NCBI GenBank assembly: GCA_030849805.1 | Contig: JASANZ010002262.1 | Span: forward strand, 1 to 64,000 | Direction: 5' to 3' | Length of the DNA: 64,000 nt | Source of the DNA: Sergeia podlipaevii | Taxonomy: Eukaryota > Euglenozoa > Kinetoplastea > Trypanosomatida > Trypanosomatidae | Shown: piece after piece, positions 38,225 through 48,389 of the stretch | How the letters are laid out: each line of letters opens with the position of its first letter | Numbering within the stretch: the stretch's first letter is position 1 | Program-made: the position numbers and the translations under genes | The notes under the pieces: generated by a model | Told to the model about the DNA's origin: nothing | Database searches by the model: none | Seen by the model: the letters and a program-made list of their open reading frames with translations, nothing else

Positions 38225-38366
38225 ATGGGGGGAAAAGGAGGTCGTGTGTTCATTGTAACTATGACAATAACTGGTTATGTGTTCATGGGGAGGTCACAGA
38301 AAGCGTGTAGTTGTTAGAATCATGACACGGCGGCGTCAAAAAAAAAAAAGGCAGCGGAACTAGCAG
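38225..38366. repeat. Direct repeat, copy 2
   Basis: 142 bp, same orientation as copy 1, start-to-start distance 578 bp. The near identity suggests a recent duplication or ongoing gene conversion. Confidence 0.9.
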
Positions 38367-38722
38367 CACAGTTTGTTTCACGTGTTTTGGTATCTTTCTT
38401 GAACAAAAGAAAATGATGAAGAGCAATTGTGAAAGATTTGTTGTCAAGATGCACGTAATGAATAATAATAATAAATGCAGATTTTGGTAAGTACGTGGCA
38501 CTAGCTGTATGTGTCCAGGACGAGTACAGTGAGAGCACTAGTAGTAATGCTCTTAGAGATGACGGCAAAGAATTATATGCAGCATGGCGTGTTTTGTATA
38601 TAGATTAATATATGATAACTTCTAGTAAGCAGTACTCTAGCTTCCTTCTTCTTTCAGCTCGCAAAGAGTATTGAGAAGAAGAAAAACATTGGTGACACAG
38701 CACGATGCATAATCATACATTG

Positions 38723-40675
38723 TTACGGGATAGGATCCACGCCAAGCAGTTGATATGGATCATACCATAAGGGCACAGTGACTTCGCTAGGTTCCACACG
38801 GTTTGTCTTGAGTGCCTCCTCCAGTGTATGGTACCACTCCTGCTGGGCTTTTCCTGCGTATTTCTGCTTGCTGTCCATGCACTGCACCGAGTCTCCCTCC
38901 AGTGCAGTCGCCAATGGTGGCGTACGTAACGAAACTGGCAGTCGGACCGCCTCCAACGTATGCACGCGAGGCATCTTCCACTTCTGCAAGTCGATGTTGT
39001 CTATCATCGCGGCCCGCAGGTCGGTACTGCTGTAAGCAACGTCCGCATCCGCGTTGCGGCGGTATCTCTTCGTGCTCTGTGGGTCAAGCTCCTCTCTGGC
39101 GCGCTTGAAAAGATATCGCTGCTCCATCACCAGCAGCAGTGCCCCCCACACAGCGCGCTTCTCGGCCGGTACGCAGGGTTCGATGCGTAGCCAGTGGAGG
39201 TCCGCAGTCAACTTCTGTGCTGCTGTAGTGCGCCACGCCCGTTGTGACGCGCTGCCCCACAACGATAGCTTCATGTCAACAATAGACTTCACCAGCCGCA
39301 CAAGACTATGGCCATCGCCAAGGCGGATTAGATGAGCAGCAAAGCGGCGGAAGGCGATGATACCGCCCAACCGCTCGACAACACTCTGCACGCTCACAGT
39401 TGAGGCAGCCACCAACTGCGCGAGCATCAGCATCTCCTCAGGCCGCTCCGTGACCTCACAGAGGCGAATAAGCCCTGGCAGTGCCTGCGCGCGCTCATCA
39501 GGGAACCCGGCAGTTGGGCTCCCGCCCTTGACGTGAGCGAGGGCCGAAAGCCAGTATAGATGTTGCATGCTCTCAGGCATCTGCTTCACCCCAACCATCG
39601 CGGCCGGAGCCTGTGGAGCAGTTGGTGATGCCGCGGGTAAAGCAGAAGCGCCTGTAGAACCACTGCTGCCTTTCGTTGAGAGAATGCGTGCCGGCGGACG
39701 GAGAAGGGCAGGCCCCTTCGCACTAGGAGCTTGCCCAGGTGCCACAGCAGGTCTTGCTGTCACAGGCAACTTTGCCTCTGGTGCATACAGCGTGCTGCCC
39801 CGTTGAGCGCTTGCAGCCGGCGCGGGAGCGTCTACAGTGACTGCCTCGATGAGATAACCACTACCAGACTTGAGGTATGTCTCCACTTTTGAGCGGCGCT
39901 CAAGAGCTGAGGGGAATCGCACGTTAGCCGTGACCTGCTCACCACCATACCGCGTGCCACCCTTCTGCCAGTCTGCGTACTTAGTGACGTAGGTTTGCTC
40001 CGGCAGGACAGAGGCAGGAATGCGACTCTCGCTGATCAGCAGGATAAACAGTTGATGAGCAAACGAATCAAACGTAGGCTTCAACGGCCCTGGCTGGAGG
40101 GTGTCAACGAACAGTTTCAGCATATCGCAGCAGCACGCAAAGCAAATTGCCAGTTCGCCCTTGTTCTTCCACAAGAAGCGCGTCAGCTGACGTCCGGAGC
40201 GCTTTGCTGAGTTGGCCTGCTGCGTGTACTCCACGCGCACTTGAGAAATAAACATTTCAATGGAGACGCGCAGGTAGTCCGCCATGCGATACCGGCCTTC
40301 AGGATAGCGCTCGTGGTCTAACAAAATGCGCCGCAGCATCGTCGTCAGCTGTGAGGTGTCACGCACAGGAGAAAGCGGAATGTACTCGTTGTCAGGGCGT
40401 TCAAAGCGTAGCGAAGGGTTAAGTCGCACGCGTCTACCCGCCACTCCCCCATTGGATGCAGTAGCGGCGGAATTTGCCGCTGTCCCTGTGCGTGTCCTAG
40501 CGATCACGGAAGCTCGTGACCTTCCCCCTGGCGCTGGAGATGCACGAGATGAGGAGGATGCTGAAGAGGACCCCGATGACCCAGAATACGAGGAACTAGT
40601 GTCGCTGTCATCAGTCGAAGTAGTATAGGAGTCGTCGTGCTCATCTCCCTTCACATTTGCACTGTGGTTGCTCAT
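38723..40675 (-). CDS. 650-aa protein of unknown function with acidic Ser-rich N-terminus
   Basis: I do not recognise this protein. Residues 1-75 are Ser/Asp/Thr-rich and disordered (TDDSDTSSSYSGSSG). Residues about 100-260 look like a folded helical domain (MLRRILLDHERYPEGRYRMADYLRVSIEMF, then RFLWKNKGELAICFACCCDMLKLFV). A Pro/Ala-rich linker follows to about 360, then a helical domain (to about 560) rich in LIRLGDG/LVRLVKS-type helices. The C-terminus ends DPYQLLGVDPIP. No catalytic motif or TM is evident. The start ATG is the first in frame. Length and composition suggest a nuclear or scaffold protein, but that is a guess. Confidence 0.62.
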   Translation of the reverse strand: MSNHSANVKGDEHDDSYTTSTDDSDTSSSYSGSSGSSSASSSSRASPAPGGRSRASVIARTRTGTAANSAATASNGGVAGRRVRLNPSLRFERPDNEYIPLSPVRDTSQLTTMLRRILLDHERYPEGRYRMADYLRVSIEMFISQVRVEYTQQANSAKRSGRQLTRFLWKNKGELAICFACCCDMLKLFVDTLQPGPLKPTFDSFAHQLFILLISESRIPASVLPEQTYVTKYADWQKGGTRYGGEQVTANVRFPSALERRSKVETYLKSGSGYLIEAVTVDAPAPAASAQRGSTLYAPEAKLPVTARPAVAPGQAPSAKGPALLRPPARILSTKGSSGSTGASALPAASPTAPQAPAAMVGVKQMPESMQHLYWLSALAHVKGGSPTAGFPDERAQALPGLIRLCEVTERPEEMLMLAQLVAASTVSVQSVVERLGGIIAFRRFAAHLIRLGDGHSLVRLVKSIVDMKLSLWGSASQRAWRTTAAQKLTADLHWLRIEPCVPAEKRAVWGALLLVMEQRYLFKRAREELDPQSTKRYRRNADADVAYSSTDLRAAMIDNIDLQKWKMPRVHTLEAVRLPVSLRTPPLATALEGDSVQCMDSKQKYAGKAQQEWYHTLEEALKTNRVEPSEVTVPLWYDPYQLLGVDPIP

Positions 40676-41476
40676 ACGGTTGCTGATTTAAACAAAAAAG
40701 ATTAAAAGCAAATGTGCATGCAGGTTTTAAAAAGAGCACGTCGAAAAAAAAAAATGCAACCTTGAATACGCTTGCTGCAAGTGTATGTATACGTTCACTT
40801 ATGTATGTTATGACCTGCGTGCTGATACCCTGTTGTACTTTTGTCTCCTCTTCCAATTAAGAGCTCTCCTACCTTGTGCGGTAGGTTCTTTTCAGAGTCT
40901 ACAACACTCCTTCTATGGATATGGTCTCCCTGTAAAATCTTTAATTAGACTCTCAATAATGCTAGTCAGCAAGTGGACCGTGATCTTTCTGGTGTGCTGA
41001 GCAGAACTTGGAGTGGTCTCTCTATGGTAGTATGGCGTTGTGGAACTCCAGGTGCCACACCCTTCTAAATGTATATGCCTGTGTACTGGCGTAGTAGTAA
41101 AAAACTAAACACATCATCATGGTGTGCATTTTAAATGTGAGGAACAGGGAAACAGAAAGAAGCAGGGATGTACTAGTGAGTTATTTTCATATGATGAGCA
41201 GTTCATTTTTTTAAGTCACTTGTAAAGCAAAACGTCCCCCCCCCCCCCCCTCCTCCATCTATCCATCTACATGTATCTTGTAATATAGATCTCCTCTGAA
41301 ACGTACGCCCATATTAAGAACTAAACTACTTTCTGATGTAATTCTGAGAGGCACACACACACAAAAAAAAAAGCTACAAAGCAGAAGGAAAATGCACGAA
41401 TGAGAAAGCCACAGCAAAAATTGAACAAAATCAAAAGGAGAGAGGAGGACGCAAGCATCAAGCTCCTCTCCCCACC
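40676..41476. other. Intergenic with a C15 run and a small hairpin
   Basis: A run of 15 C at 41236-41250. A perfect 6-bp inverted repeat with a 6-nt loop (cctacc...ggtagg) lies at 40868-40885. The stretch 40800-41060 is less AT-biased but has no ATG-led minus frame of note. Confidence 0.5.
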
Positions 41477-41983
41477 CTATTGTGCCTCGTGTCCTCCATG
41501 AAGAATGCAGTCTAGCAGTCGCAGCTGAAGGTCCGTCTCATAATGTGTGAGATCGTCCCTTCGTTGCGGTTGTGCCAACGCTGCCTGATAGTAGTAAGAC
41601 AGAAATGCTGGCTGAGGTGTCAAATGTGTGAGCGACTTTGTCCGGGCGACGTCGCTAGACTGCGGTGAGTGAGCTTCCTTACTCAGCACCTTGCCCTCTG
41701 TATGAAGCACGTTGCCTTGCCCAATGAAGTTCAATACCTCTGCACACACCGATTGAGCAGTAACTTCACCTCCAGCGACACTCACGGGACAATTTCCAAG
41801 TACACGATCGGGGCCCATCACAGCGGCGCGATACACAAGGCTGGCAGTATACGCATCCAGCTGGGCTACCTGTGCAGCCTTCATCGGATCCGCTAGCAAA
41901 GCCCGTGTAACAGCACACGCCACTGGAGCAAGTCGGATGTCTGACAGCAGCGCATGAAAGTCGAGAGCTGAAGATGAATTCAT
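41477..41983 (-). CDS. Small helical protein of unknown function
   Basis: A 168-aa protein, mostly predicted helical (DFHALLSDIRLAPVACAVTRALL..., AAQVAQLDAYTASLVYRAAVMG), with a polar loop at about 95-118 and an end rich in aromatic and Gln residues (FLSYYYQAALAQPQ). No signal peptide or TM. Composition and a clear ATG support a real gene; I cannot name it. Confidence 0.58.
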   Translation of the reverse strand: MNSSSALDFHALLSDIRLAPVACAVTRALLADPMKAAQVAQLDAYTASLVYRAAVMGPDRVLGNCPVSVAGGEVTAQSVCAEVLNFIGQGNVLHTEGKVLSKEAHSPQSSDVARTKSLTHLTPQPAFLSYYYQAALAQPQRRDDLTHYETDLQLRLLDCILHGGHEAQ

Positions 41984-42691
41984 ATTTCTGAAAAATGAAA
42001 AAAGAGAAGAGGGAAAAAGAAGGCTACACTAGCCCAATAATCTCCCTCGCTCCTGTATGGATTGCAAGGAGTGGAGTTGATGTGTATGTGAAAAACACGC
42101 AGTTGTCTGTAACAGACATAAACAAAAGAAAGAGAAGAGAGAGAGGCTGTAGATGGGAATAAAAGAAGCCCATAAGGAAAAAAAAAAGAAAATCCAACTG
42201 GTGGTACTACAACATGCATCATCCACAACTGCGCGGAGATTTTCCGCTGCGTATTTGGTGCGTAAAATCGTTTATTGCGCTGCTCCTTTGCTCTGTTTGC
42301 TTCAAACATATTGTTCGACGGGGAGGAAAAAAAATGTGTAGCAGTAGCAGTCACCTGCTCAACCGCTACGCATTGGAGAGATACGTCCACCCTTCAATAC
42401 ATGTTTGCGTCGCCATATTACCTTCACAAAGATGTCGCCAACGCCACTCCTTCTCCACGCCACCTCAATAAGCAGCAACATAGTAATAATAATAATGATA
42501 ATAATAATCAAAACTCCATTTTGGTGCAAGTACAGCTATAAAAATAAAAACAATAATAATAATAATAAACAGTAAAATACAACAGGAACAAATCAAGGTT
42601 CATAATCTGGATGGGTACGAGTGATGAGGAGGAAGAGAGACGTCTAATCGTTAAGAAAAGGGAGACATGGAGAGAGGACTCAATGAATGAT

Positions 42692-42725
<34 letters not shown>

Positions 42726-42814
42726 AACCTCTCCCTCTTGTTCCCAATAGACCTCATAAGCAGATAATTATATTTTCCCAAAGAGAGACATATGAAGGCG
42801 ACGACGCACACTAC
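41984..42814. other. Intergenic with CA and TAA microsatellites
   Basis: CA repeat 42692-42723, TAA/AAT repeats at 42484-42508 and 42550-42570. The minus frame 41980-42390 begins at GTG and runs into the start of the 168-aa gene; it reads pyrimidine tracts in its second half. Confidence 0.5.
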
Positions 42815-44041
42815 TCAGCTCTCAAGTGGGATTGTGACAAAACGTACTCGAGCTTGTTGAGGGTCGTACGTGGTCAGCTGCACCGAATTGGTTTCAGCAG
42901 CTATACAATCGTTGAACGCTGAAAGCGTGCTTACAGTCGACCGGCCTACATGCGAGATAATCGTGCCGGTTGTGATCCCCCGCTCTGCCGCCGGGAAAGA
43001 TGGGTCAACGCTTGTGACAACGACGCCATCCGTATCCTCAGCTGCGGTCACACCAAGACGTGCCATCGGAGACGGAGAAGCAGCAGCAGCAGCGGTGGCA
43101 GTATTCCTATCCTTGCTGACTCCGACGCTATGGCCAGAGATTGGTGCTTGTCTAAACCGTCTGGTTGAGTTTGTTCGCTCTGCGCGACCCTGTCCGACCT
43201 CTGTCTCTACGTCCACCTCTATTTTTCCGCCTATTTGTCTTTCTACCGCCTTCTCCACGCGTCCAAGTCGATCTGACACGCTATCTACAGCCGCGCGTGA
43301 AGCCATCGTGGCGACCATTACGCCGACTTGCTCCTTTAAAAACAATGTCAAAGCACAATTCTCATGTGCGTCTAATAGCGGCTCCACCGTAATGGTGTCA
43401 TACGCCTTCGCAACGAAACCTGCGTAGGCGTCCGTCAGTTCGCACACCTCCCGCTGAGACTCAAGGCCGACTTTGTGCACCTCGCGCTTCATCGCCTCCG
43501 CCTCTGCGTGCACAGCCTCGTACCACTCGCTTCTAGCCGCCTCCGCCTCTCGTCGAGTTTGCTCTACTGCCTGCGCAATAGTGCTGGCGTTCGAGCGCTT
43601 CAGTTCCGCTAGTGTGTTGCCTCGCAGATCTCTCAGCTCCTTCGCCGCCGTGGCAAGCGCAACGTCGTTCATCTTGCGAATATCTTCAGCATACCCACGC
43701 AATGAGCGCTCGGCAGACAACACAACACTCTCATGTGCAGCAACTACCTCCTGCTGAAGTGCGAGCGAGTGGTGTGGCATTGGCTGAAGCTCCGCCTTGT
43801 GCCTTCCCACCAACGTCAACTGATGCCGACTTGAGGCGTCCTCTCCTCCCCTCCCTTGCGTTGGCGTAGATGAATGGCAAGCGCATGAGCACGCCACACC
43901 CCCTGCAGCACGTACCTCTTTCTTGAATAGCTCCGTGTCATTGGCATGTGCCACGAGAAGAGAGAGGATATCGGTGAGATACGGGGGGCACACACCGCTC
44001 TGGCATAACAGGTCGAGCTTGCGGTTGAGAGCGTTTGTCAT
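42815..44041 (-). CDS. Coiled-coil protein with C-terminal PDZ-like domain
   Basis: A 408-aa protein. Residues about 95-200 form a coiled coil rich in Ala/Glu/Arg. A small Cys/His cluster (CSCACHSS, 51-58) lies before it. Residues about 328-405 look like a PDZ domain: LGVTAAEDTDGVVVTSVDPSFPAAERGI..GTIISHVG, then STLSAFNDCIAAETNSVQLTTY. PDZ domains bind protein C-termini; with a long coiled coil this suggests a scaffold. The role in trypanosomatids is unknown. The start ATG opens MTNALNRKLDLL. Confidence 0.72.
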   Translation of the reverse strand: MTNALNRKLDLLCQSGVCPPYLTDILSLLVAHANDTELFKKEVRAAGGVACSCACHSSTPTQGRGGEDASSRHQLTLVGRHKAELQPMPHHSLALQQEVVAAHESVVLSAERSLRGYAEDIRKMNDVALATAAKELRDLRGNTLAELKRSNASTIAQAVEQTRREAEAARSEWYEAVHAEAEAMKREVHKVGLESQREVCELTDAYAGFVAKAYDTITVEPLLDAHENCALTLFLKEQVGVMVATMASRAAVDSVSDRLGRVEKAVERQIGGKIEVDVETEVGQGRAERTNSTRRFRQAPISGHSVGVSKDRNTATAAAAASPSPMARLGVTAAEDTDGVVVTSVDPSFPAAERGITTGTIISHVGRSTVSTLSAFNDCIAAETNSVQLTTYDPQQARVRFVTIPLES

Positions 44042-44513
44042 TGGAAAAAAAAAATTATAGATAAATAAATGTATATATATATATATATATATCGATAGAA
44101 CAAGAACGATAAAAGAACCACGAAGTGGTAGTGCGTGTCAAAGATCTATCTATAGATAGTAGGGGAAGAGGGGAAAAAAAAAGAAAAAGCCAAAGGCAGT
44201 TGTCATTCATCATGCAACCAGATTACACAGTTGTCACCAGGAGCGCGTTGAAAATGTGCACAGGTCCCAACTTAGATATAATTGTCCATGAAGAGCTTTT
44301 TAAAAAAAATTGCTGGGTATATACACATTGTTGTAGTTCATTTATTTATTTTTTAAGCAACGGAGCACTCTTCACTATAATAGCGCTGGAATTGAAAAGA
44401 AGCAAAACAAAATAATAATAATAATAATAAATCACCAAAAAGAAAAAAAATAAGGCATAGGTGAGCATATATATACTTTTTTTTTAAAAAAAAAAAAAGC
44501 TCACTGTAGGAGC
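44042..44513. other. Intergenic with TA and AAT repeats
   Basis: TA repeat 44072-44091, AAT repeat 44410-44431, and adjacent T- and A-runs at 44477-44498. No gene. Confidence 0.5.
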
Positions 44514-45113
44514 TTACTCCATCTCAAGAATACAATGCTTCTTAGAGCGAGCCATATTAAGCAGCGTTGTGTATTTAGCTTGATACGCGCTCGACGCAGT
44601 GCTCGGCTTCATGGGTATGTGTTGTGCTACAAGCGTAAAGTCGGCCTCCCGCTCGATCATCATCTCGAGCAGAAAGCAAAGCCCCTTCTCTGTCACACGA
44701 GTGCTGCTGATGTCCAAATAGTCAATCTGGGCAGCCTGTGGAGAAAAGCGTAGCACGTGTGCGAGGAATATCAGAGCACTATCATCAATAAAGCTATTAT
44801 TGGTGGCGTAGATGCGGCTTGCATTCGTTACACGTCCGTTCGCGATGGCGATGGCAATTGGCAAGAGCGGCAGGCATTCAATGTGAAGGTCAGGGGGATT
44901 CCTCATGAGAAGATCAACAAGCAGGCGCTTCTCCTCCTCTGTCTCCACCTCACGTGCAAAGAAGCGGTACAGTTGGTCAATGGAAAACTGAGTCTTGGCC
45001 GATGACTTCTTGATGCGCTCCAAGTGTCTGGCCTCCTCAACAATTTGATTCCGCGTGGCCTCCGCTTCACGTTGCAGCTCCGATACCGTCTTGCGGTTGC
45101 CGTCGCTGTACAT
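44514..45113 (-). CDS. Leucine-rich-repeat-like protein with N-terminal coiled coil
   Basis: A 199-aa protein. Residues 8-45 are coiled coil. The middle looks like ribonuclease-inhibitor-type LRR strands (IYATNNSFIDDSALIFLAHVLRFSP and IDYLDISSTRVTEKGLCFLLEMM, each split by the 'L.LS.N..t..G...L' pattern). Only about two repeats are seen, so it may be a short LRR protein or a fragment-like family. No membrane segment. Function unknown; LRRs mediate binding. Confidence 0.65.
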   Translation of the reverse strand: MYSDGNRKTVSELQREAEATRNQIVEEARHLERIKKSSAKTQFSIDQLYRFFAREVETEEEKRLLVDLLMRNPPDLHIECLPLLPIAIAIANGRVTNASRIYATNNSFIDDSALIFLAHVLRFSPQAAQIDYLDISSTRVTEKGLCFLLEMMIEREADFTLVAQHIPMKPSTASSAYQAKYTTLLNMARSKKHCILEME

Positions 45114-45835
45114 GGTCAGTTGTATAGCCTAAAGATAGATTTCTAAGAGCCTATTTTTCCTTTAAAGTATATATAGAACTAGATGAAGATAAATAAAGCT
45201 TTGCGGGGGAATTTGCTTTTTTTCCCTCTCCCCTAATTGGAAATAATGAAAAAAATAATGAGAAAAAAAAAAAGAAAAGATGGAAGATTTAAAAAAAGGT
45301 AAGTAAAAATAATTTAAAGTGCTATGTTAATTGAACAGAACACACACACACACAAGAAGAAACTTTATGCGCGATATACAAAGTGTTAAGTGCGTAGTGA
45401 AGCCAGCTCAAATATAAAATCAGCAGACATAAATGTGAAGTAAAACGAGTACACATTAACACTATTTTCATTCTCTTTTAATCTTTCTTCTTTAGTGTGT
45501 GTGTGTGTTTAAAGTAGGTGCAAGCATTAGATTGTGATAGCAGCACACAAATCTACCAGCAAGTTACTATTTATTTATTTATTTATTAGAAAAAAAAAAG
45601 AGAGTATATGTATGTCTACATGTAACGCTCGTGCAAACCGAACTACATCTGGATAGTGACCAATCATATGTTACGAAATGAATATCGATTCTGTACTGGA
45701 AAACAGTTTGGTGCCTCTAAAACATAACAGCCTACAGCATCGTAAATCAGCGACAGAAGAAAAAACAAAAGAAGGGGGGACAGCATTAAAGTATATAGTT
45801 TGTGTATGTATATATATAAGCGCCAACCTTATTTC
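45114..45835. other. Intergenic
   Basis: A/T-rich with a TTTA repeat (45570-45588), CA/TG stretches near 45340 and 45497, and A-run 45265-45276. Nothing coding. Confidence 0.5.
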
Positions 45836-47260
45836 TCATGCAAAGTTACTCCGGATGGAGTTGTACGTCCCGACTACACACATAGCTACGCCTGCTAGCG
45901 TCGTTACCCAGGCCCCAAGCACGTGCAGCAGCCCAACCTGTTCCCGCTGCCAGTGCCCACAGCGCAGCGCAAACAGTCCAGGGAGCATAAAGGAGAGTGA
46001 GCCACCACACACGCCGCCAAGTACATCAAAAAGAACCCGAATGTTAGGCACAAATATGCCCAGGAGAAGAGCAAAAAATGCAAGGAGACCGGCTATGGTG
46101 CTCGACAGCCACGGCGACACTGGATTGCTCTCTTCGTGGTAGCCAAGCGCCATCACGATAGAGTCACGGGTCGGAAATATGGCCATTGGAAATGCCATGG
46201 TCACCGCTACCGCCATGCCCAAGTAGGCGAGGCGCACATACGGCAGGTCGAGGCGGTTCGCAAAGTTGGTGAGTATGTTGGGGTGCGTGTTTGGGCCATA
46301 CGCAACAACGCCAAAGGCACCAGTCGCGATGTACACAGTCGTGCACGCCACCATTGAGCACGAAGCACAAAGCGCCATGCGGCCCACCGTCGCCTTCTGC
46401 ATTTCTGCGTACAGGCGGAAAACGACAGGCTGGCAGCAGTAACTAAACACAAAAGTGGAGAAGGCGCCTATGGAGTCAGCGTCCAAGCGGAACAATGGAA
46501 TCTCGTAGAGATAGTTGTGGCGTGTGAGAGCCTTGAGCACCAGCGCCACTGCAAGTAACAAGGTCGAGGCGGTCCCTACAATGGACGCGTACCGCAGCGT
46601 GTGTACGTTGCGAACCAGCGAGAGAGGGAGCATCACACATGCCCAGAACACCAACATGGCGGAACGGCGGCCAAGGCGATATGGAAGATCAAGGGCTTCC
46701 ACCAAGGGAACGACAAAGTCACCCATGACCACCACATACATAACGGCGACGCCCCAACAAAACGCAATAACAAAAAACGCCGTTACCCGCTCGCTCCACA
46801 GACCTACAAGGTGCGCTGAGAGCTCCTCGTAAGACTTCAGTCCAGTGATCTCGCCCACACGCACCAGCAGAAACACGCTGTATATCGTCAGCGCGCAAAC
46901 CAGCGCGAGAAAGACGATTCCGCCAATCAGACCACTGTGCAACATAGCGTGTGGGAGCGCTAGAGCCCCCGCGCCAAGGGTGGCCGAGGCAAGATTAAAG
47001 CCACTCGTCACCATCGTTCCTCCCTTCGCCATGTAATACTTGCGGTAAAAAAGAGGAGAAAGCGGCATCAGTCGCAGAGCATGATCGGTGAGAACTGGAT
47101 GGCTCTGAGCGCGCTTGAGTAACGCTCCTTGGGTTGCAATGGCCATTCCATAGCCACTCTCGGTCGCACAGAAGTTGGTATCGTGCGTGTAGCATGCGCG
47201 CACTGGCCCATCGTGGGGGATGATAAGGGGCGTTAGCTCTGTTGATGGCTTGGGAGGCAT
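45836..47260 (-). CDS. Amino-acid transporter (AAAP/AAT family)
   Basis: A 474-aa polytopic membrane protein of the amino acid/auxin permease family, large in trypanosomatids. After a 75-residue cytosolic N-terminus, TM1 has the family signature (GFNLASATLGAGALALPHAM). About 10-11 hydrophobic segments follow, including GGIVFLALVCALTIYSVFLLV, VTAFFVIAFCWGVAVMYVVVM, FSTFVFSYCCQPVVFRLYAEM, TTVYIATGAFGVVAYG and the last near LGAWVTTLAGVAMCVVGTY. The substrate cannot be read from the sequence. The upstream in-frame part begins with TTG, so ATG 47260 (MPPKPSTELT) is taken. Plasma membrane or vacuolar location is by family only. Confidence 0.92.
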   Translation of the reverse strand: MPPKPSTELTPLIIPHDGPVRACYTHDTNFCATESGYGMAIATQGALLKRAQSHPVLTDHALRLMPLSPLFYRKYYMAKGGTMVTSGFNLASATLGAGALALPHAMLHSGLIGGIVFLALVCALTIYSVFLLVRVGEITGLKSYEELSAHLVGLWSERVTAFFVIAFCWGVAVMYVVVMGDFVVPLVEALDLPYRLGRRSAMLVFWACVMLPLSLVRNVHTLRYASIVGTASTLLLAVALVLKALTRHNYLYEIPLFRLDADSIGAFSTFVFSYCCQPVVFRLYAEMQKATVGRMALCASCSMVACTTVYIATGAFGVVAYGPNTHPNILTNFANRLDLPYVRLAYLGMAVAVTMAFPMAIFPTRDSIVMALGYHEESNPVSPWLSSTIAGLLAFFALLLGIFVPNIRVLFDVLGGVCGGSLSFMLPGLFALRCGHWQREQVGLLHVLGAWVTTLAGVAMCVVGTYNSIRSNFA

Positions 47261-47801
47261 TTCCTCCCCTTCTACTATTACTGTGTGTGTATGGCTGGGT
47301 AGATATCCCTTGGTGCCCTTTCTTCTCTTCACTATTCTGCCAGAGTGCCCTTTAGCGTCTCCCTGCAGCCCCAGGTATTGTATGTTACAATTAAGAGAAA
47401 GAGGTAGTGCGTTAAGATACACCTGCCTGTGTAAAAAGAAAAAAAAAAATCGAAATGGCGCACACAAAAAAGAGAGAAGAGAATAAAATGTAATGGAGTG
47501 TTGAATAAAAAGAAAATGAGAGTTTAGGTAAAAACCAAGAGAGATGCCACTCTCTATCTTTCCCTACGGCACTGTGCTTCAGTCGTTCATCTGCACTAAG
47601 TGGCAATACCACAGGCAGCCAATGTGAGTGAGTGTCCGCTGATGCCGCTGCTGCTGTTGCTGTTGTTGTTGCTTTACAAAATGTTCTTGTTCCTTTCTTT
47701 TAAGGTGCAAAATAGCCACACACACACACACGCACACACGGGGATAACCTCACCCGCTCAGCAACAGCGTTCTCTCACTCCCACTTTCCAGTCCAGTCCG
47801 C
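47261..47801. other. Intergenic
   Basis: A-run near 47439-47449 and CA repeat near 47715-47740. No coding character beyond the leader of the transporter. Confidence 0.5.
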
Positions 47802-48389
47802 CTATGCTTTACGTGCTCTCTTCCGCTTTGACTGCGGCTTGCTAACCGTCGCTGCGCTCGCGTCCTTCAGATAAACCTTCAGGTAATCAAGCTTCAGTTG
47901 CTCCTCGGCGCCATACTCATCTCGTACCTCTACAACGGGATCCTTAAGCAGCAGCGTCCACACACCATCCACGCATCGGTACACTGGGAAGGCAATATCT
48001 GCGTCGTCGAACACCTCCGCTACCTCAGCGACTCGCGGTGGCGAAGACGCAGCAGCATCAGCAGCGTCACCACCACTACTACTAGCACCAGCAGATATGT
48101 GACCATTGATTAATGTCCCTTGCTCGGTAACACAGACTGGTGGTGCACGTTGGTGATGCTGTTGCAGCAACGCAGCCCCAGAAGCTGGGATGGTGGAGTT
48201 CTCACTCACCAATGGACGGGGAAGCGGAGCACGGACAGACACACGAGTCATCATTGGAACCTCTGCGAGGCACGCGTCCATCGATCGGTCAAACAACAGC
48301 CACAGCTGCTCCTTCTGGGTCTCAGTGAGGCCTTGAAGCTCCGTTAGGGTGGCGCTAAGGGCCGTGCCCAGCATGCTATCACGATACAT
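47802..48389 (-). CDS. GTF2A2: TFIIA gamma subunit (TFIIA-2) with internal insertion
   Basis: A 195-aa divergent TFIIA small subunit. The N-terminal helix bundle fits TFIIA-gamma: MYRDSMLGTALSATLTEL (compare the family's YR.T.LG..L...L.EL), then QLWLLFDRSMDACLAEV. The beta-barrel follows after a long break: PVYRCVDGVWTLLLKDPVVEV and LKLDYLKVYLKD. The segment between (about 52-130; Ala/Ser-rich, low complexity) is an insertion absent from the ~110-aa human form. In trypanosomes TFIIA subunits act with TRF4 and the SNAPc-like complex at spliced-leader RNA promoters (established for T. brucei). The tail (KPQSKRKRARKA) is a likely nuclear signal. Confidence 0.85.
   Translation of the reverse strand: MYRDSMLGTALSATLTELQGLTETQKEQLWLLFDRSMDACLAEVPMMTRVSVRAPLPRPLVSENSTIPASGAALLQQHHQRAPPVCVTEQGTLINGHISAGASSSGGDAADAAASSPPRVAEVAEVFDDADIAFPVYRCVDGVWTLLLKDPVVEVRDEYGAEEQLKLDYLKVYLKDASAATVSKPQSKRKRARKA

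Larger units (their letters stand above)
37412..38722. other. 1.3-kb intergenic region with a direct repeat
   Basis: Contains two copies of a 140-bp sequence (listed separately) around a 439-bp unique segment with coding-like but broken frames. The rest, 38367-38722, is AT-rich with a TAA repeat near 38462-38474. Confidence 0.55.

Noticed and set aside
41980..42390. A 136-codon minus-strand frame upstream of the 168-aa gene
   Set aside because: It begins with GTG. The internal ATG (42309) has no AG between the pyrimidine tract and itself, and the second half is translated pyrimidine tract overlapping the next gene's start.
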